A stretch of 64,000 nt of DNA from UBA7672 sp963718145 (GTDB taxonomy: Bacteria; Pseudomonadota; Alphaproteobacteria; Caulobacterales; Hyphomonadaceae): assembly GCA_963718145.1 (NCBI GenBank), contig CAVQYJ010000004.1, positions 124,001-188,000 of the forward strand. Direction: 5' to 3'. Position 1 is the stretch's first letter, and each line of letters opens with the position of its first letter. Shown here in pieces: positions 55,161-64,000 of this stretch. The notes under the pieces are model-generated. The model had not been told where the DNA came from, did not search any database, and was given only the letters and a program-made list of their open reading frames with translations. The position numbers were made by a program, and so were the translations under genes.

Positions 55161-56432
55161 ATGGCGCGCCTGCGTGTTGTTCTGGTGTTTGCGGCGATGC
55201 TGGCGCTGGCAGGATGCAGCCCGAAGCCGGAGTTCACTGCGGCCAGGCCCGAGACGCCGGGCTATGCAGACGACTGGTACATGTTCTCGGGACAGCCCGG
55301 CGGATCGAGCCCGATCGGGCTTAACATCCACCAGACAAGCCATGGACCCGCCGGCCGGATCTGGCGCAGCGGCAAGATGTATCCGATCCGCAACGCCGTG
55401 GTGTCGGACAGCGCGATGTCCTTCATCGTGCCCGGACTCGAGATGTCGTGGTCGGCGAGGAAAGCCGAGGGGCAGAAATGGTCCGGGACGTGGACAAGCA
55501 AGGACGGCGAGCTGGCCGCGGTGATGGGGTTCACCAACCCTCCCGATCTCGACGGCAGGATGTTCGTGGCGCTCGTAGACGGACGGCAGATGTTCCTCGA
55601 CTGCCGGGGCGAGGGTGCGCCGGCGGTGATCTTCGATTCAGGGGCGGGGTCGACGAGCGCCGCATGGGAGAGGGTGCATGACGAGATCGCAAAGACAACG
55701 CTTGCCTGCGCCTATGATCGCGCGGGGCATGGGCTCAGTGATCCGCGGCCGCTGCCGCTCGATGCCTCTGCGGTCGCTGACGACCTCGATGCGATGCTGA
55801 CATCGGTAGGCATACCTGCGCCCTACGTGCTCGTGGGCCATTCGCTCGGCAGCTACCATGTGCGTCAGTTCGCCAATACCCGGCTGGAGAAGGTGGCCGG
55901 TATGGTGCTGGTCGATCCGTCCGGCGACGGGCAGACGGCGCGGTTCAACCAGGTGATGCCCAAGGTCGTCGAGATGTTGGCCCGGCAGGCCGACGAGGCA
56001 AAGGCTGCGGGTTGTGCAACGCGGCTGCGGGAGAAACTCGTCCTGCGCAGCGATCCGCTGGTCAAGGCGTGCAACGGCACGAACGACCCCGACGTGTTCG
56101 AGCAGGCGCAATCCGAAATCGACTCCATGGAGGGGGCGAGCACGGAGCAGCTGACACAGTCGCGCAGGTCGTATGGCGACCTGCCGCTGATCGTGCTGAC
56201 CCGCGGGGACTATGAGATCGGCATGCCGGCGGGCATGTCCGCCCGGGATCGCGCGGGCATGAAGAAGGTCTGGGTCGCGATGCATCTGGAGATGGTTGCG
56301 CTTTCGACCGCGGGCGAGCACCGGACCGTCGCGCAGGCCGGACACATGATCCAGGCCGACCAGCCCCAGGCCGTGATCAGCGCCGTGAACGTGGTTGTCA
56401 CAAAGGCGCGGGCGCGGGGCTCGAAGCCCTGA
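55161..56432 (+). CDS. Alpha/beta hydrolase lipoprotein
   Basis: This exported hydrolase of about 423 residues has a lipobox LALAGCS after a short signal. The N-terminal third (residues about 30-120) is a separate beta-rich domain with WYMFSGQPGGSSPIGLN. The catalytic domain follows, with CAYDRAGHGLSD, LVGHSLGSYHVRQF (nucleophile Ser) and a late AGHMIQADQPQAV (His). ATG 55161 is taken so that MARLRVVLVF begins the signal; ATG 55152 is equally possible. It is divergent from uvrC. Substrate unknown. Confidence 0.83.
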   Translation: MARLRVVLVFAAMLALAGCSPKPEFTAARPETPGYADDWYMFSGQPGGSSPIGLNIHQTSHGPAGRIWRSGKMYPIRNAVVSDSAMSFIVPGLEMSWSARKAEGQKWSGTWTSKDGELAAVMGFTNPPDLDGRMFVALVDGRQMFLDCRGEGAPAVIFDSGAGSTSAAWERVHDEIAKTTLACAYDRAGHGLSDPRPLPLDASAVADDLDAMLTSVGIPAPYVLVGHSLGSYHVRQFANTRLEKVAGMVLVDPSGDGQTARFNQVMPKVVEMLARQADEAKAAGCATRLREKLVLRSDPLVKACNGTNDPDVFEQAQSEIDSMEGASTEQLTQSRRSYGDLPLIVLTRGDYEIGMPAGMSARDRAGMKKVWVAMHLEMVALSTAGEHRTVAQAGHMIQADQPQAVISAVNVVVTKARARGSKP

Positions 56433-56577
56433 CCGTGGCGCGCCGGCCACGAGGGACCGGTTTTTCCTTCGATGGACAAGACGTAACCCGCCTCCGGATC
56501 GTCAGCCGTGCGGAGGGGTCTAGATTTCCGAAAGCCGCAATGAGGCGGCCGTATCAACAACGACAACGGGGATTGGA

Positions 56578-57096
56578 ATGAAGAAGACTATCCTCATGAT
56601 TGCGATGGCGATCACTGCCGTGTTCGCGACCGCACCGTCCGCTTCGGCGCAGCTCTACCTGGGCGGCGGCGTCGCCGTGTTCCAGGCGGATGCGGGGTCC
56701 GACGATGTCCAGCTTGGCGCCTTCATGGCGCGCGCCGGATTTGACATCGGCCCGAACCTCGCCCTGGAGGCTGAAGGCGCCATCGGGCTGGAGGATGACG
56801 ATTTCACCGTTGCCGGCACGTCCTACAATGTCGGCATCGACAACGAAGTCGGCGGGTTCGTCGTGGGCAAGGCGCCGCTGGGGCCGATCGATGTGTTCGG
56901 CCGCGTTGGCTACGCCAACTTCTCCATCGACGATGACTCGCCCGGCAGCCTTGCGCCGGATGGATCGGGTCTCGCCTACGGCGCCGGGATCAACTTCAAC
57001 ATCTTCTTCATCCGCGCCCGTGCGGACTATACCCACTACGAAGTGGACGAAGGTGATCTCGACTCGCTGGCCATCTCGGCGTTGCTGAAGTTCTAG
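56578..57096 (+). CDS. Outer-membrane beta-barrel protein (OmpA-barrel-like)
   Basis: This 172-residue protein has a signal peptide ending SASAQ and about eight alternating strands. The first is LYLGGGVAVFQAD; a middle one is VGGFVVGKAPLGPIDVFGRVGY; the last ends in aromatic Phe (ISALLKF). Size and strand number match small eight-stranded barrels. No periplasmic peptidoglycan-binding domain is present. Stop lies 3 bases from the stop of the convergent enoyl-CoA hydratase. Confidence 0.85.
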   Translation: MKKTILMIAMAITAVFATAPSASAQLYLGGGVAVFQADAGSDDVQLGAFMARAGFDIGPNLALEAEGAIGLEDDDFTVAGTSYNVGIDNEVGGFVVGKAPLGPIDVFGRVGYANFSIDDDSPGSLAPDGSGLAYGAGINFNIFFIRARADYTHYEVDEGDLDSLAISALLKF

Positions 57097-57099
57097 GAA

Positions 57100-57864
57100 C
57101 TATTCTCGCTTGAACCGGGGCTCGCGGCGTTCGCTGAACGCGGCGAGCCCTTCCTTGTGGTCGGCGCTGCTGGCGAGGATTTCGAGTTCGGCGCGGGCGG
57201 CGGCCTGCGCTTCGTCCGCCGTGTTGTCGAAGGCGCGGGACGACTGCCGCTTGGCGGCCTCGACCGAGAGCGGCGCGCGGCTGGCGATGCGGCGGGCGAA
57301 CTGCATGGTCTCCTCGGCGAAGGTTTCGGCGGAGACGAGATCCGTCACGAGGCCCCATTCCTGGGCGGTGACGGCGTCGACCGGCAGGCCGGTGAGCAGC
57401 ATGCGCTTGGCGCGGGCGACGCCGATCAGGCGAGGCAGGCGGAAGACCGAAGCCATAAGTCCGACATTGACGCCGGCGGCGATGAAGCTGGCGTTCGGCG
57501 AGGCGATGCGGAGGTCGCAGCACAGCGCGAGTTCGAGCCCTCCGCCAACGGCGTGGCCGTTGACGCTGGCGATGATGGGGCAACGGAAACTCTCGACGCG
57601 GGCGAGCAGCTTGCCGAACTGGCGCAGGCTTTCCTGGACGCCCGCGCCGCGCGTGGCGGCTTCGCGCAGGTCATCGCCCGAGCAGAACGCGGCGCCTGTG
57701 CCGGTGATGACGAGGCAGCGGATGGAAAGATCGGCCTCGAGCGCATCGAGCTCGGCGAGGAAGCGCTCGCGCAGGGCCGTGTTGAGGGCGTTGCGTGGCG
57801 GATTGTCGATGCGGATGTGCGCGACATGGTCGGCCGGCCGGGTGATGTGAAGCTCGCCGCTCAT
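57100..57864 (-). CDS. Enoyl-CoA hydratase family protein
   Basis: This 254-residue crotonase-fold protein has AFCSGDDLREAATRG and ASVNGHAVGGGLELALCCDL as oxyanion loops. GVNVGLMASVFRLPRLIGVARA replaces the usual glutamate pair, so this may be an isomerase or dehydrating member. ATG 57864 overlaps the stop of the CoA-transferase by four bases, so it is translated from the same transcript. The pairing with a CaiB-type transferase suggests acyl-CoA activation followed by hydration. Confidence 0.88.
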   Translation of the reverse strand: MSGELHITRPADHVAHIRIDNPPRNALNTALRERFLAELDALEADLSIRCLVITGTGAAFCSGDDLREAATRGAGVQESLRQFGKLLARVESFRCPIIASVNGHAVGGGLELALCCDLRIASPNASFIAAGVNVGLMASVFRLPRLIGVARAKRMLLTGLPVDAVTAQEWGLVTDLVSAETFAEETMQFARRIASRAPLSVEAAKRQSSRAFDNTADEAQAAARAELEILASSADHKEGLAAFSERREPRFKRE

Positions 57865-59042
57865 GCGGGTTCTCCATCGATGCGGATGGCGCCGGCGGTC
57901 TTGAGTGCGGCGATCTCGTCGACGCTGAAGCCGGCGGAGAACAGCACCTCGCGCGTGTGCTGTCCGATGCGAGGCGCTCCGCGCTTCAGCCTCACAGGTG
58001 TCTTTGACAGGGAGACCGGCGTGCGCGGGAACATGCGGCCGTCGGCTTCGACCAGGAATTCGCGCGCCTTCACTTGCGGGTCGGCAAGCGCCTTGTCGAT
58101 GGTGTTGAGCGGGCCGCAGGGCACGCCCTCCTTGAGCAGGCGCTCCATCCATTCGGCGGTGGTGCCGTGGCTGAGGATGGATTCGAGGCGCAGGCTGAGC
58201 GCCTCGCGGTTGTCGACGCGGGCGTATTTCTTGGCGAAGCGCGGATCGTCGTGCAGGTCGGGATCGCCAAGCGCGCGGCAGAATTTCTCCCAGAGACGCT
58301 GGGAGTTGACGCCAACGACCATGTAGCCATCCCGTGTCTTGAGCGCTTCATAGGGCGCAGCGAGGCGGTGGCGCGAGCCGGCTGGGACGGCGACCTCTCC
58401 GTTCATGATGTTCTTGCCGGTCTCCCAGACGGTGTAGGCGAGGGCGGCTTCGAGCAGCGACGTCTCGACATACTGGCCTTCGCCGGTGTGGTGGCGATGG
58501 TTGAGCGCGGCGAGGACGGACAGCGCGCCGAACATGCCGGCGTTGAGATCCGAGATCGGAACACCGCAGGCGGTGGGCTTGATCGAGCCGATCTCGCCGG
58601 TGAAGCTCATGATGCCGGACATGGCCTGGGCGATCAGGTCGAAGCCGCCGCGGTCGCGGTAGGGTCCGGTCTGGCCGAAGCCAGAGATGGAGCAGTAGAT
58701 GATGTCCGGCTTGATTTTCCGGATATCCTCGTAGCCGAGGCCGTTGCGGGCCATGGCGCCGGGGCGGAAATTCTCGACGAACACGTCGGCGGTTTCGACA
58801 AGGCGGCGCACGGCGGCGGCGCCTTCGGGCCGGGTCACATCGAGGGCGATGGCGCGCTTGTTGCGGTTGACGAAGTCATACGGCTTGAAGGCGGAGTCTT
58901 CACGACCGCGTGTCGTCTCGCCTTCCGGCGTCTCGATCTTGATGACGTCGGCTCCCATGTCGGCCAGCAGGAGCGAGCACCAGGCGCCCGCAATAACATG
59001 GGTGCAGTCCAGAACTCTGAGCCCGTCGAGCGCGCCGGCCAT
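57861..59042 (-). CDS. CaiB/BaiF family CoA transferase
   Basis: This 393-residue type III CoA transferase moves CoA between acids by an aspartyl-CoA anhydride. Seen are LRVLDCTHVIAGAWCSLLLADMGADVIKIE, the Asp-containing VFVENFRPGAMARNGLGYEDI, then GFGQTGPYRDRGGFDLIAQAMSG and GEGQYVETSLLEAAL. The active-site aspartate is expected in the GxxISDLNAGMFG segment, which is present as CGVPISDLNAG. ATG 59042 is used. It is divergent from the TPR protein. Confidence 0.93.
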   Translation of the reverse strand: MAGALDGLRVLDCTHVIAGAWCSLLLADMGADVIKIETPEGETTRGREDSAFKPYDFVNRNKRAIALDVTRPEGAAAVRRLVETADVFVENFRPGAMARNGLGYEDIRKIKPDIIYCSISGFGQTGPYRDRGGFDLIAQAMSGIMSFTGEIGSIKPTACGVPISDLNAGMFGALSVLAALNHRHHTGEGQYVETSLLEAALAYTVWETGKNIMNGEVAVPAGSRHRLAAPYEALKTRDGYMVVGVNSQRLWEKFCRALGDPDLHDDPRFAKKYARVDNREALSLRLESILSHGTTAEWMERLLKEGVPCGPLNTIDKALADPQVKAREFLVEADGRMFPRTPVSLSKTPVRLKRGAPRIGQHTREVLFSAGFSVDEIAALKTAGAIRIDGEPA

Positions 59043-59173
59043 GGCATTTTCCCGTTGCAATATGGCCCAACGGTAATGCCTCGGGCCTGTCGTGGCTACC
59101 TTGCCGACAGCCTCGGTTTGGGCATGATGCGGCGCAGAAAAAGGCTCGGCAAAGCCAGACAATGGAGTGACGC

Positions 59174-60064
59174 ATGCGGGTGGTTGTGGGTGCGGTGCTG
59201 GGCGTGGTGGTGAGCGTGGTGGCGGTGATGCCTGCGCTCGCGCAGCAGGGCGATGGCCGCCAGACCGGCGGCGGCAGCAAGGAGCTGCCGCGCACCGACA
59301 CGATCGACGTGACGCCATTCTACACCAAGGGCGTCGACTACCTGAAGACCAAGGACTACGCCCGCGCCATCGCTTCGTTCCGGCAGGTGCTCGAGGTTCG
59401 CGAGCAGGATCCGGCGACCAACATGATGATGGGCGTTGCGCAGATCGGCCTCAACGATTTGCAGGAAGCGCGCCGCTATCTCGCCCGCGCCACTACCGAG
59501 AAGCCGAACTTCCCCGAAGCGATCGGACGGCTTGGCTGGGTCGAAGCCAAGCTCGGCAATGCCGCCGGCGCGGCCACGCAGCGCGCGGCTCTCCAGAAGA
59601 TCAAGGACGAATGCAAGGGGACCTGCCCGGAAGCCAACGTGATCACCGCGGCCTTCGCAACGCTGGATGGTGCGCCGGTGACGATCGTGAACACGGCGGC
59701 GCGGTTCAATGCGGGCGTCGATGCGATCAACGCCAGGAAGTATGCCGAGGCGGAAAGTGCGTTCAAGGAAGTCGTGGCCGCCAAGCCGGATGACTGGGAA
59801 GCCAGCTACTTCCTTGGCCAGGCGCAGCAGGGCCTGGGCAATCTCGCCGGCGCCAAGGCGTCTTACGAACACACACTCAACCTAAAGGCGGGCGTGATCG
59901 ATGCCCGCGCCCGGCTTGGCTGGGTCGAGAAGAAGCTGGGCAACGCGGCCGCGTCCACGGCGATCCGCGAGCAGATCGCGGCGAGCCAGACAAGGTGCGC
60001 GGCGAGCAATTGCGCTGCGGCGAAGGCCTATGCGGATGCGCTTGCAATCGTGGATGCCCCGTGA
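59174..60064 (+). CDS. Exported tetratricopeptide-repeat protein
   Basis: This 296-residue protein has a signal peptide ending PALAQQ. Two groups of TPR-type helical pairs are visible: GVDYLKTKDYARAIASFRQVLEV with ATNMMMGVAQIGL, and GVDAINARKYAEAESAFKEVVA with WEASYFLGQAQQGLGNLAGA. A near-duplicate GRLGWVEAKLGNAAGA and ARLGWVEKKLGNAAAS shows internal repetition. Two cysteine pairs lie in loops (ECKGTC; RCAASNC). Location is periplasmic; partners unknown. Confidence 0.85.
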   Translation: MRVVVGAVLGVVVSVVAVMPALAQQGDGRQTGGGSKELPRTDTIDVTPFYTKGVDYLKTKDYARAIASFRQVLEVREQDPATNMMMGVAQIGLNDLQEARRYLARATTEKPNFPEAIGRLGWVEAKLGNAAGAATQRAALQKIKDECKGTCPEANVITAAFATLDGAPVTIVNTAARFNAGVDAINARKYAEAESAFKEVVAAKPDDWEASYFLGQAQQGLGNLAGAKASYEHTLNLKAGVIDARARLGWVEKKLGNAAASTAIREQIAASQTRCAASNCAAAKAYADALAIVDAP

Positions 60065-60068
60065 GGCG

Positions 60069-60556
60069 TCAGGCGGCCCCTGACATGTTCCACGCCGTGA
60101 ACGTTACGTAGGTCGCCAGCACGGCGAACACCAGGAAGTCGGTCGCCATGGCGAGCGTGCGCTGGGCGTTGCGGTGCTCGCGGGACGTGAGATGCCGGAA
60201 GCCTGCGAGGCCATAGTACAGCCCTGAGACGATTGCGCCGGCAAGCGGCGCCCCGATGAAGGGCGCCACAAGGCACAGCGCGCCCATCGACAGGTTGGCG
60301 AAACCGAGTTCCTGCACGATGGGCAGGGCTTCCTCGCCCTTCATCTCGAAGATTTCCCTGGCGGTGAACTTGGGCGTGAAGGCTTGGCGCAGGCCCGCGA
60401 GGAACAGACGAACGCCGCCGGCCCAGAAGACATACCATTGCCGAGCGACACAATTGCCCAATGCAGCGGAGGGAGTTCGCCGTATTGAAAAGCGTCCGCC
60501 AACCCCGACCCGATCGGCAGCAGGACCGTGGTAAGAATGACGATGGCGAAATACAT
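60069..60556 (-). pseudogene. Multi-pass membrane protein, frameshifted
   Basis: The first frame from ATG 60556 gives MYFAIVILTTVLLPIGSGLAD and QYGELPPLHWAIVSLG. After about 60445 the second frame continues VARQWYVFWAGGVRLFLAGL, ARQAFTPKFTAREIFEMKG (soluble loop), NLSMGALCLVAPFIGAPLAG and a final TYVTFTAWNMSGAA. Four or five membrane spans are likely. The family is not named with confidence; loop and span order resemble small uncharacterised proteobacterial membrane proteins. One base shift separates the halves. Confidence 0.68.
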
Positions 60557-60593
60557 TGGGCCTCGGTATCACGCAGCCAGCGGAGCGTCTGCC

Positions 60594-61586
60594 TCAGAAG
60601 TCCATGCCGGGCTCGCGCGCGAGGCGTTCGGCGGGTTGGCCCGGCGGGCGCATGGCGTCTTGCGGTTTCGATCCGCAGCGTTTCAGCACCTCGACATAGC
60701 CCTTCGTGATGCGCATGCGCTCGCGGTAGCCCTTCTGCAACAGCAGCTTGTGGGTCTTCTCGAGATTGTAGCACGGCACGTACATGAAGACGTGGTGCTC
60801 GCAGTGAAAGTGCACCCAGAACGGCGCGATGAAGAGCCGCTCCAGCGGATTGGCCAGCGTTGTGCGCGCGTGCGTGAAGGGATCGTCTTGCGTGTTGACC
60901 ATCGCGTGCTCGGCCATCGAGCGCAGGCGAGTGACCAGGGGGAACCACGTCGCCATCGGCACGATCCAGAGCGCAGGCCATGCCCACCAATAGCCGAGCG
61001 CCGTGGTGGCCACGATCATTACGCCGTTGACGATCCAGAAGCGGCGGCCGGGAGAATCCGGCACGCGTGGGGGCTTGCTGGTCTTGCCCCTGAGCCTGGC
61101 GATGAAGGGAGAGATGCGCTGCTTGTAGAAGGTCTGGCCCGTGAGGTCGCGGACGAACTTGCGCTTGAGCGAGTCCGGCGTGACCGGGAAGGGCCGGGAC
61201 AGGCCGAGGTCAGGATCTTCCGGCTGCTCGGTGTATTTGTGGTGGGTGAGATGGTAGGGGCGATAGCGCTTGAGGCTGCCGCCAACCGCCGAGCCGCAGA
61301 GCCATTCCGCCATCCAGTCGTTGAGCCGGGCGTTCGGGTGCAGCGCGCCATGGGCCGCATCGTGCTCCAGGATCGCAAGGCCAAGCTGGCGCGCGCCGAT
61401 CAGCATCACGGCGAGGACATAGGTGACCGGGTTGGGGAAGGCGATGAACAGCCCGCCTGCGCCGATGATCACGACCCACGCGCTGGCGACCAGCGCCGGG
61501 CCCTTCCACGCGGAATGACGGGAGAGGGTCGCCCATTCGTCGGGCGTGAAGATGGTCTTGGGGTCGAGGCGTGTGACGGACGGCAT
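60594..61586 (-). CDS. Fatty acid desaturase family protein
   Basis: This 330-residue integral-membrane di-iron enzyme has three histidine boxes: LEHDAAHG (His 75, 79), YHLTHHKY (His 112, 115, 116) and FHCEHHVF near residue 264. Membrane segments flank them as in acyl-lipid desaturases. The region between box two and three includes KRKFVRDLTGQTFYK. Product position and substrate are not predictable. No electron-transfer partner is beside it. Confidence 0.9.
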   Translation of the reverse strand: MPSVTRLDPKTIFTPDEWATLSRHSAWKGPALVASAWVVIIGAGGLFIAFPNPVTYVLAVMLIGARQLGLAILEHDAAHGALHPNARLNDWMAEWLCGSAVGGSLKRYRPYHLTHHKYTEQPEDPDLGLSRPFPVTPDSLKRKFVRDLTGQTFYKQRISPFIARLRGKTSKPPRVPDSPGRRFWIVNGVMIVATTALGYWWAWPALWIVPMATWFPLVTRLRSMAEHAMVNTQDDPFTHARTTLANPLERLFIAPFWVHFHCEHHVFMYVPCYNLEKTHKLLLQKGYRERMRITKGYVEVLKRCGSKPQDAMRPPGQPAERLAREPGMDF

Positions 61587-61799
61587 GGCAGGATACTGAT
61601 ACCAGAAAATCGGCGGAAATGCAGGGCCGGAGAGTCGCGGCGTCGAGTTAACAAATACCGCAGGATCAGCAAGCTGCCATAGCGGCCAGCCGCAGCCAGC
61701 CCCTACCGGCGGAGCCTCCTTTATTACGCGGGGGCAGGGGGTGGCGTGGTGCGGGGGCCGGGGCTATGGCTCGTGGCGAAGAGCCAAGTGGAGGACGTG

Positions 61800-63080
61800 A
61801 TGACCCGGATTTCTGGTTTGCTGGCTGCAGGCGTTGCCGCAATCGCGCTGGCGGCTTGCGGCGAGAAACCCAAGGACCCTCCGGCGCCCGAACTGGGGCC
61901 CGATACGGCGCAGGCCGGCCCCATGCTGGTGATCGACTACGACGAATCCCAGGGCGATTTGGCGCCGACCGGATTCTACGCCGATCCGCCTGCAGCGGAC
62001 GTGGCCGCGAAGCCCGGCGCGTTCCTGCGCAGCGAGGCGCTGCCCGCCGACATGGGGCTCGAGCAGGCGGCCAAGGCCGAGCGGTTCATCTACGTCTCCA
62101 CCAACGGCCTCAACAACGACAATCTCGCGCTCGTCGGCGGCGCCGTCTTCCTCCCAAAGGGTGAGCCCCCGGCAGGGGGCTGGCCGCTGATCGCCTGGGC
62201 GCACGGAACGGTGGGCGTCAGCGACGCGTGCGCACCCTCGAAGAATTCGCGGTCGGAGCGGGACAAGACCTATCTCAATCACTGGCTGAGCCAGGGCTAT
62301 GCGGTCGTGGCGTCGGACTATCAGGGTCTCGGAACTCCGGGCGGGCACCCCTATCTGGCGACCCGGCCCGAAGCCTATTCGGTGCTCGACTCGATCCGCG
62401 CGGTGCAGAGCCAGCCAGGATACGGTCTTGCAAAGAGCGTCGTGATCGTCGGGCAGAGCCAGGGCGGCGGCGCCGCGTTCGCCACGGCGGGCGAGGCGGC
62501 GGCGTATGCGCCCGAACTCGACATCCGCGGCTCGGTCGCGACGGGCACGCCCTATTTCACAGCGACCAGCGCCCCGGCCGTACGCGATCCCAACAAGGTG
62601 AGCGGCGTCTTCGCCTACTCCCTCTACATCCTGTATCTCGTCGAACAGGCCGATCCCGACTTCAAGATCGCCGACTATGTGAGCGAGAAGGCCAGGCCCG
62701 TCATGGAAACCACGCGCACAGCCTGTCTCCGCGCGGCGTGGGACCAGATCGAGAAGGAAGGCCTCAACCAGACCAACGCCTTCGTGAAGGACCCGACGCC
62801 GGTCACGGCGAAATATTACCCGCTGATGGCGTACTCCACGCTGAAGGTGAAGGGTCCCGTCTTTATGGGCACTGGCGGCAAGGACGAGGACGTGCCGCCC
62901 CCCGGGCAGGAGCGCCTGTTCAACGATGCCTGCGCCGCGGGCTCGGTGATCGAGCGGCATGTCTATCCGGAATTGAACCACTCAGGCACGGTCAACGGCT
63001 CTCTGGCGGATTCAACGCCCTTCGTGAAGAAGGCCTTCGCGGGCGAGGCGATCACCGGAAACTGCCCGAAGGCGGGGTAA
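61800..63080 (+). CDS. Secretory lipase family lipoprotein
   Basis: This 426-residue exported hydrolase has a lipobox ALAACGE. The catalytic domain has IAWAHGTVGVSDACAPS, YAVVASDYQGLGTPGGHPY, and the nucleophile motif VGQSQGGGAAFATAG; histidine is in YPELNHSGTVNG. This pattern fits the fungal/bacterial secretory lipase (LIP) family. ATG 61800 follows GGAGG. It lies apart from other genes by 210 bases, in which I see nothing specific. Confidence 0.85.
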   Translation: MTRISGLLAAGVAAIALAACGEKPKDPPAPELGPDTAQAGPMLVIDYDESQGDLAPTGFYADPPAADVAAKPGAFLRSEALPADMGLEQAAKAERFIYVSTNGLNNDNLALVGGAVFLPKGEPPAGGWPLIAWAHGTVGVSDACAPSKNSRSERDKTYLNHWLSQGYAVVASDYQGLGTPGGHPYLATRPEAYSVLDSIRAVQSQPGYGLAKSVVIVGQSQGGGAAFATAGEAAAYAPELDIRGSVATGTPYFTATSAPAVRDPNKVSGVFAYSLYILYLVEQADPDFKIADYVSEKARPVMETTRTACLRAAWDQIEKEGLNQTNAFVKDPTPVTAKYYPLMAYSTLKVKGPVFMGTGGKDEDVPPPGQERLFNDACAAGSVIERHVYPELNHSGTVNGSLADSTPFVKKAFAGEAITGNCPKAG

Positions 63081-63171
63081 CGGGACCCTCCGCCGGGATC
63101 CGTTTGTCGCTGTCCGCCCCGGCTTGAGCGGCGAGAGCCTGGCTTGAACCCGGGCGCAGGTCACCGACGCT

Positions 63172-64000
63172 TCACACGAACGGCTTGCCGACCTCGAACT
63201 TTTTCGGGAGCAGGCGGTGGAAGTAGGCCATGCCAGTGGCCGACATCTGGTTCTCGTCTGGCTTCAGGAAATCGGCCGGCATGTGGCGTGTCTTGCCGGC
63301 GACGTTGGAGAGCGGCACGAGGCGGATGACGGTCTTGCCGCCTTCGACCTGCAGAGCGACCGAGCCGCCGCCCTTGCCTGCGGCATCGACGGCGAAAGCG
63401 CCGGCGTCGAAGGCTTCCCTTGCATCGACAGGGCTCACCATCGAGACGGCGCCGCGGGGCAGGTAGCCGAGCGTATCGACGCGGGCGCGCTTGCCGGGCA
63501 AGCCTGTCGCCAGCGCCTGCTCGAACGCCGCGCCAAGGTCGGTGCCCGAGAGCTTGAGGTTGCCGTGCGCATCGCGCTCCAGCTTGTCCGCCGGCACGAC
63601 GTGCTCGACCAGCGAGCGGCCGTCTTCCATGGTCACGCCTTCGGAGACGGCGACGATGCAGCGCTTGTGGCGGTCCATCGTGTTCTTCACGTCATCGACG
63701 AAACGCTTCACCGAAAAACCGCGCTCCGGCACGTAGACCAGATGCGGGCCGCTATCCTCGTCGAGGCGCCACGCGGCGGCGGCGGCGGTGAGGAAGCCGG
63801 CATGGCGGCCCATGACGATACCGACATAGATGCCAGGCAGGGCGCGGAAATCGAGATCGACACTGAGGAAGGCGGAGGCGACGAACTCGCCGGCCGAAAT
63901 GAAGCCGGGCGTGTGGTCGTTGTCGACGAGGTCGTTGTCGATCGTCTTGGGCGCATGCACGAAGGCCATCGAGCCGCCGGCCGCCTGGGTGAGGATCTGC
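63172..64000 (-). CDS. 6-phosphofructokinase (C-terminal part, runs off the window)
   Basis: The 3' part of a phosphofructokinase gene; its 5' end lies beyond 64000. The visible part includes HAPKTIDNDLVDNDHTPGF (the P-K-T-I-D-N-D loop with the catalytic aspartate region), GIYVGIVMGRHAGFLTAAAA, and a closing sequence MSATGMAYFHRLL. The loop and length suit a bacterial PPi-dependent or mixed-specificity enzyme, but the residue that separates ATP from PPi use is outside the window. No glycolytic neighbour is seen inside it. Confidence 0.86.
   Translation of the reverse strand, partial: QILTQAAGGSMAFVHAPKTIDNDLVDNDHTPGFISAGEFVASAFLSVDLDFRALPGIYVGIVMGRHAGFLTAAAAAWRLDEDSGPHLVYVPERGFSVKRFVDDVKNTMDRHKRCIVAVSEGVTMEDGRSLVEHVVPADKLERDAHGNLKLSGTDLGAAFEQALATGLPGKRARVDTLGYLPRGAVSMVSPVDAREAFDAGAFAVDAAGKGGGSVALQVEGGKTVIRLVPLSNVAGKTRHMPADFLKPDENQMSATGMAYFHRLLPKKFEVGKPFV

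Overview
The window is GC-rich, densely packed chromosomal DNA from an alphaproteobacterium. The best supports are an overlapping NepR/EcfG general-stress-response pair with its own EcfG-type promoter, an HWE-family histidine kinase, a short H-NS-family nucleoid protein, and many small families typical of Caulobacterales/Hyphomonadaceae-like aquatic aerobes. Placement below class level is inference. No plasmid, phage, CRISPR array or transposase gene is visible.

Layout: 1-3062 is the end of a flagellar block (flgK, flgL). 3067-7178 holds a YkgJ-type cysteine cluster protein, a frameshifted tannase/feruloyl esterase, and the stress locus (promoter, nepR, ecfG, a 33-residue membrane peptide, and a convergent kinase). 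7356-14446 holds small and secreted hypotheticals, an LpxR-like outer-membrane deacylase, a broken S41 peptidase lipoprotein, and mnmA. 14530-15178 is copy A of a two-copy, roughly 600-base non-coding element. 15205-22294 is a lipid/acyl-CoA cluster (enoyl-CoA hydratase, thiolase, RidA, zinc alcohol dehydrogenase) with two host-attachment-family paralogues. 22297-26977 pairs an Lrp/AsnC regulator with a divergent fused indolepyruvate ferredoxin oxidoreductase. 27394-28665 is an LhgO-like oxidase and a tRNA with anticodon CAT. 29042-34024 includes an H-NS-like protein and a glutathione-dependent formaldehyde block (fghA, a VOC protein, class III alcohol dehydrogenase) beside a cation-efflux protein. 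34125-37206 is a valine-catabolic pair (mmsA, mmsB) separated by a decayed PhyH gene.

37208-55050 runs from pgsA to uvrC. These two genes are neighbours in many alphaproteobacteria, but here about 15 kb separates them. That block holds a ZnuD-like TonB receptor with a candidate Zur site, copy B of the repeat element, two tandem DUF885 lipoproteins, and acyl-CoA and hydrolase genes. uvrC itself carries a palindromic repeat translated in frame. 55161-64000 holds hydrolases, an outer-membrane barrel, an enoyl-CoA hydratase/CoA-transferase pair, a TPR protein, a fatty-acid desaturase, a secreted lipase, and the 3' part of a phosphofructokinase running off the right edge.

About a dozen genes are interrupted by what looks like one single-base shift, with both halves conserved. 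This pattern fits indel errors in the assembly better than widespread decay. The PhyH gene, with several lesions, is the clearest real pseudogene. Disrupted genes are given as one feature across both frames, with the shift located.
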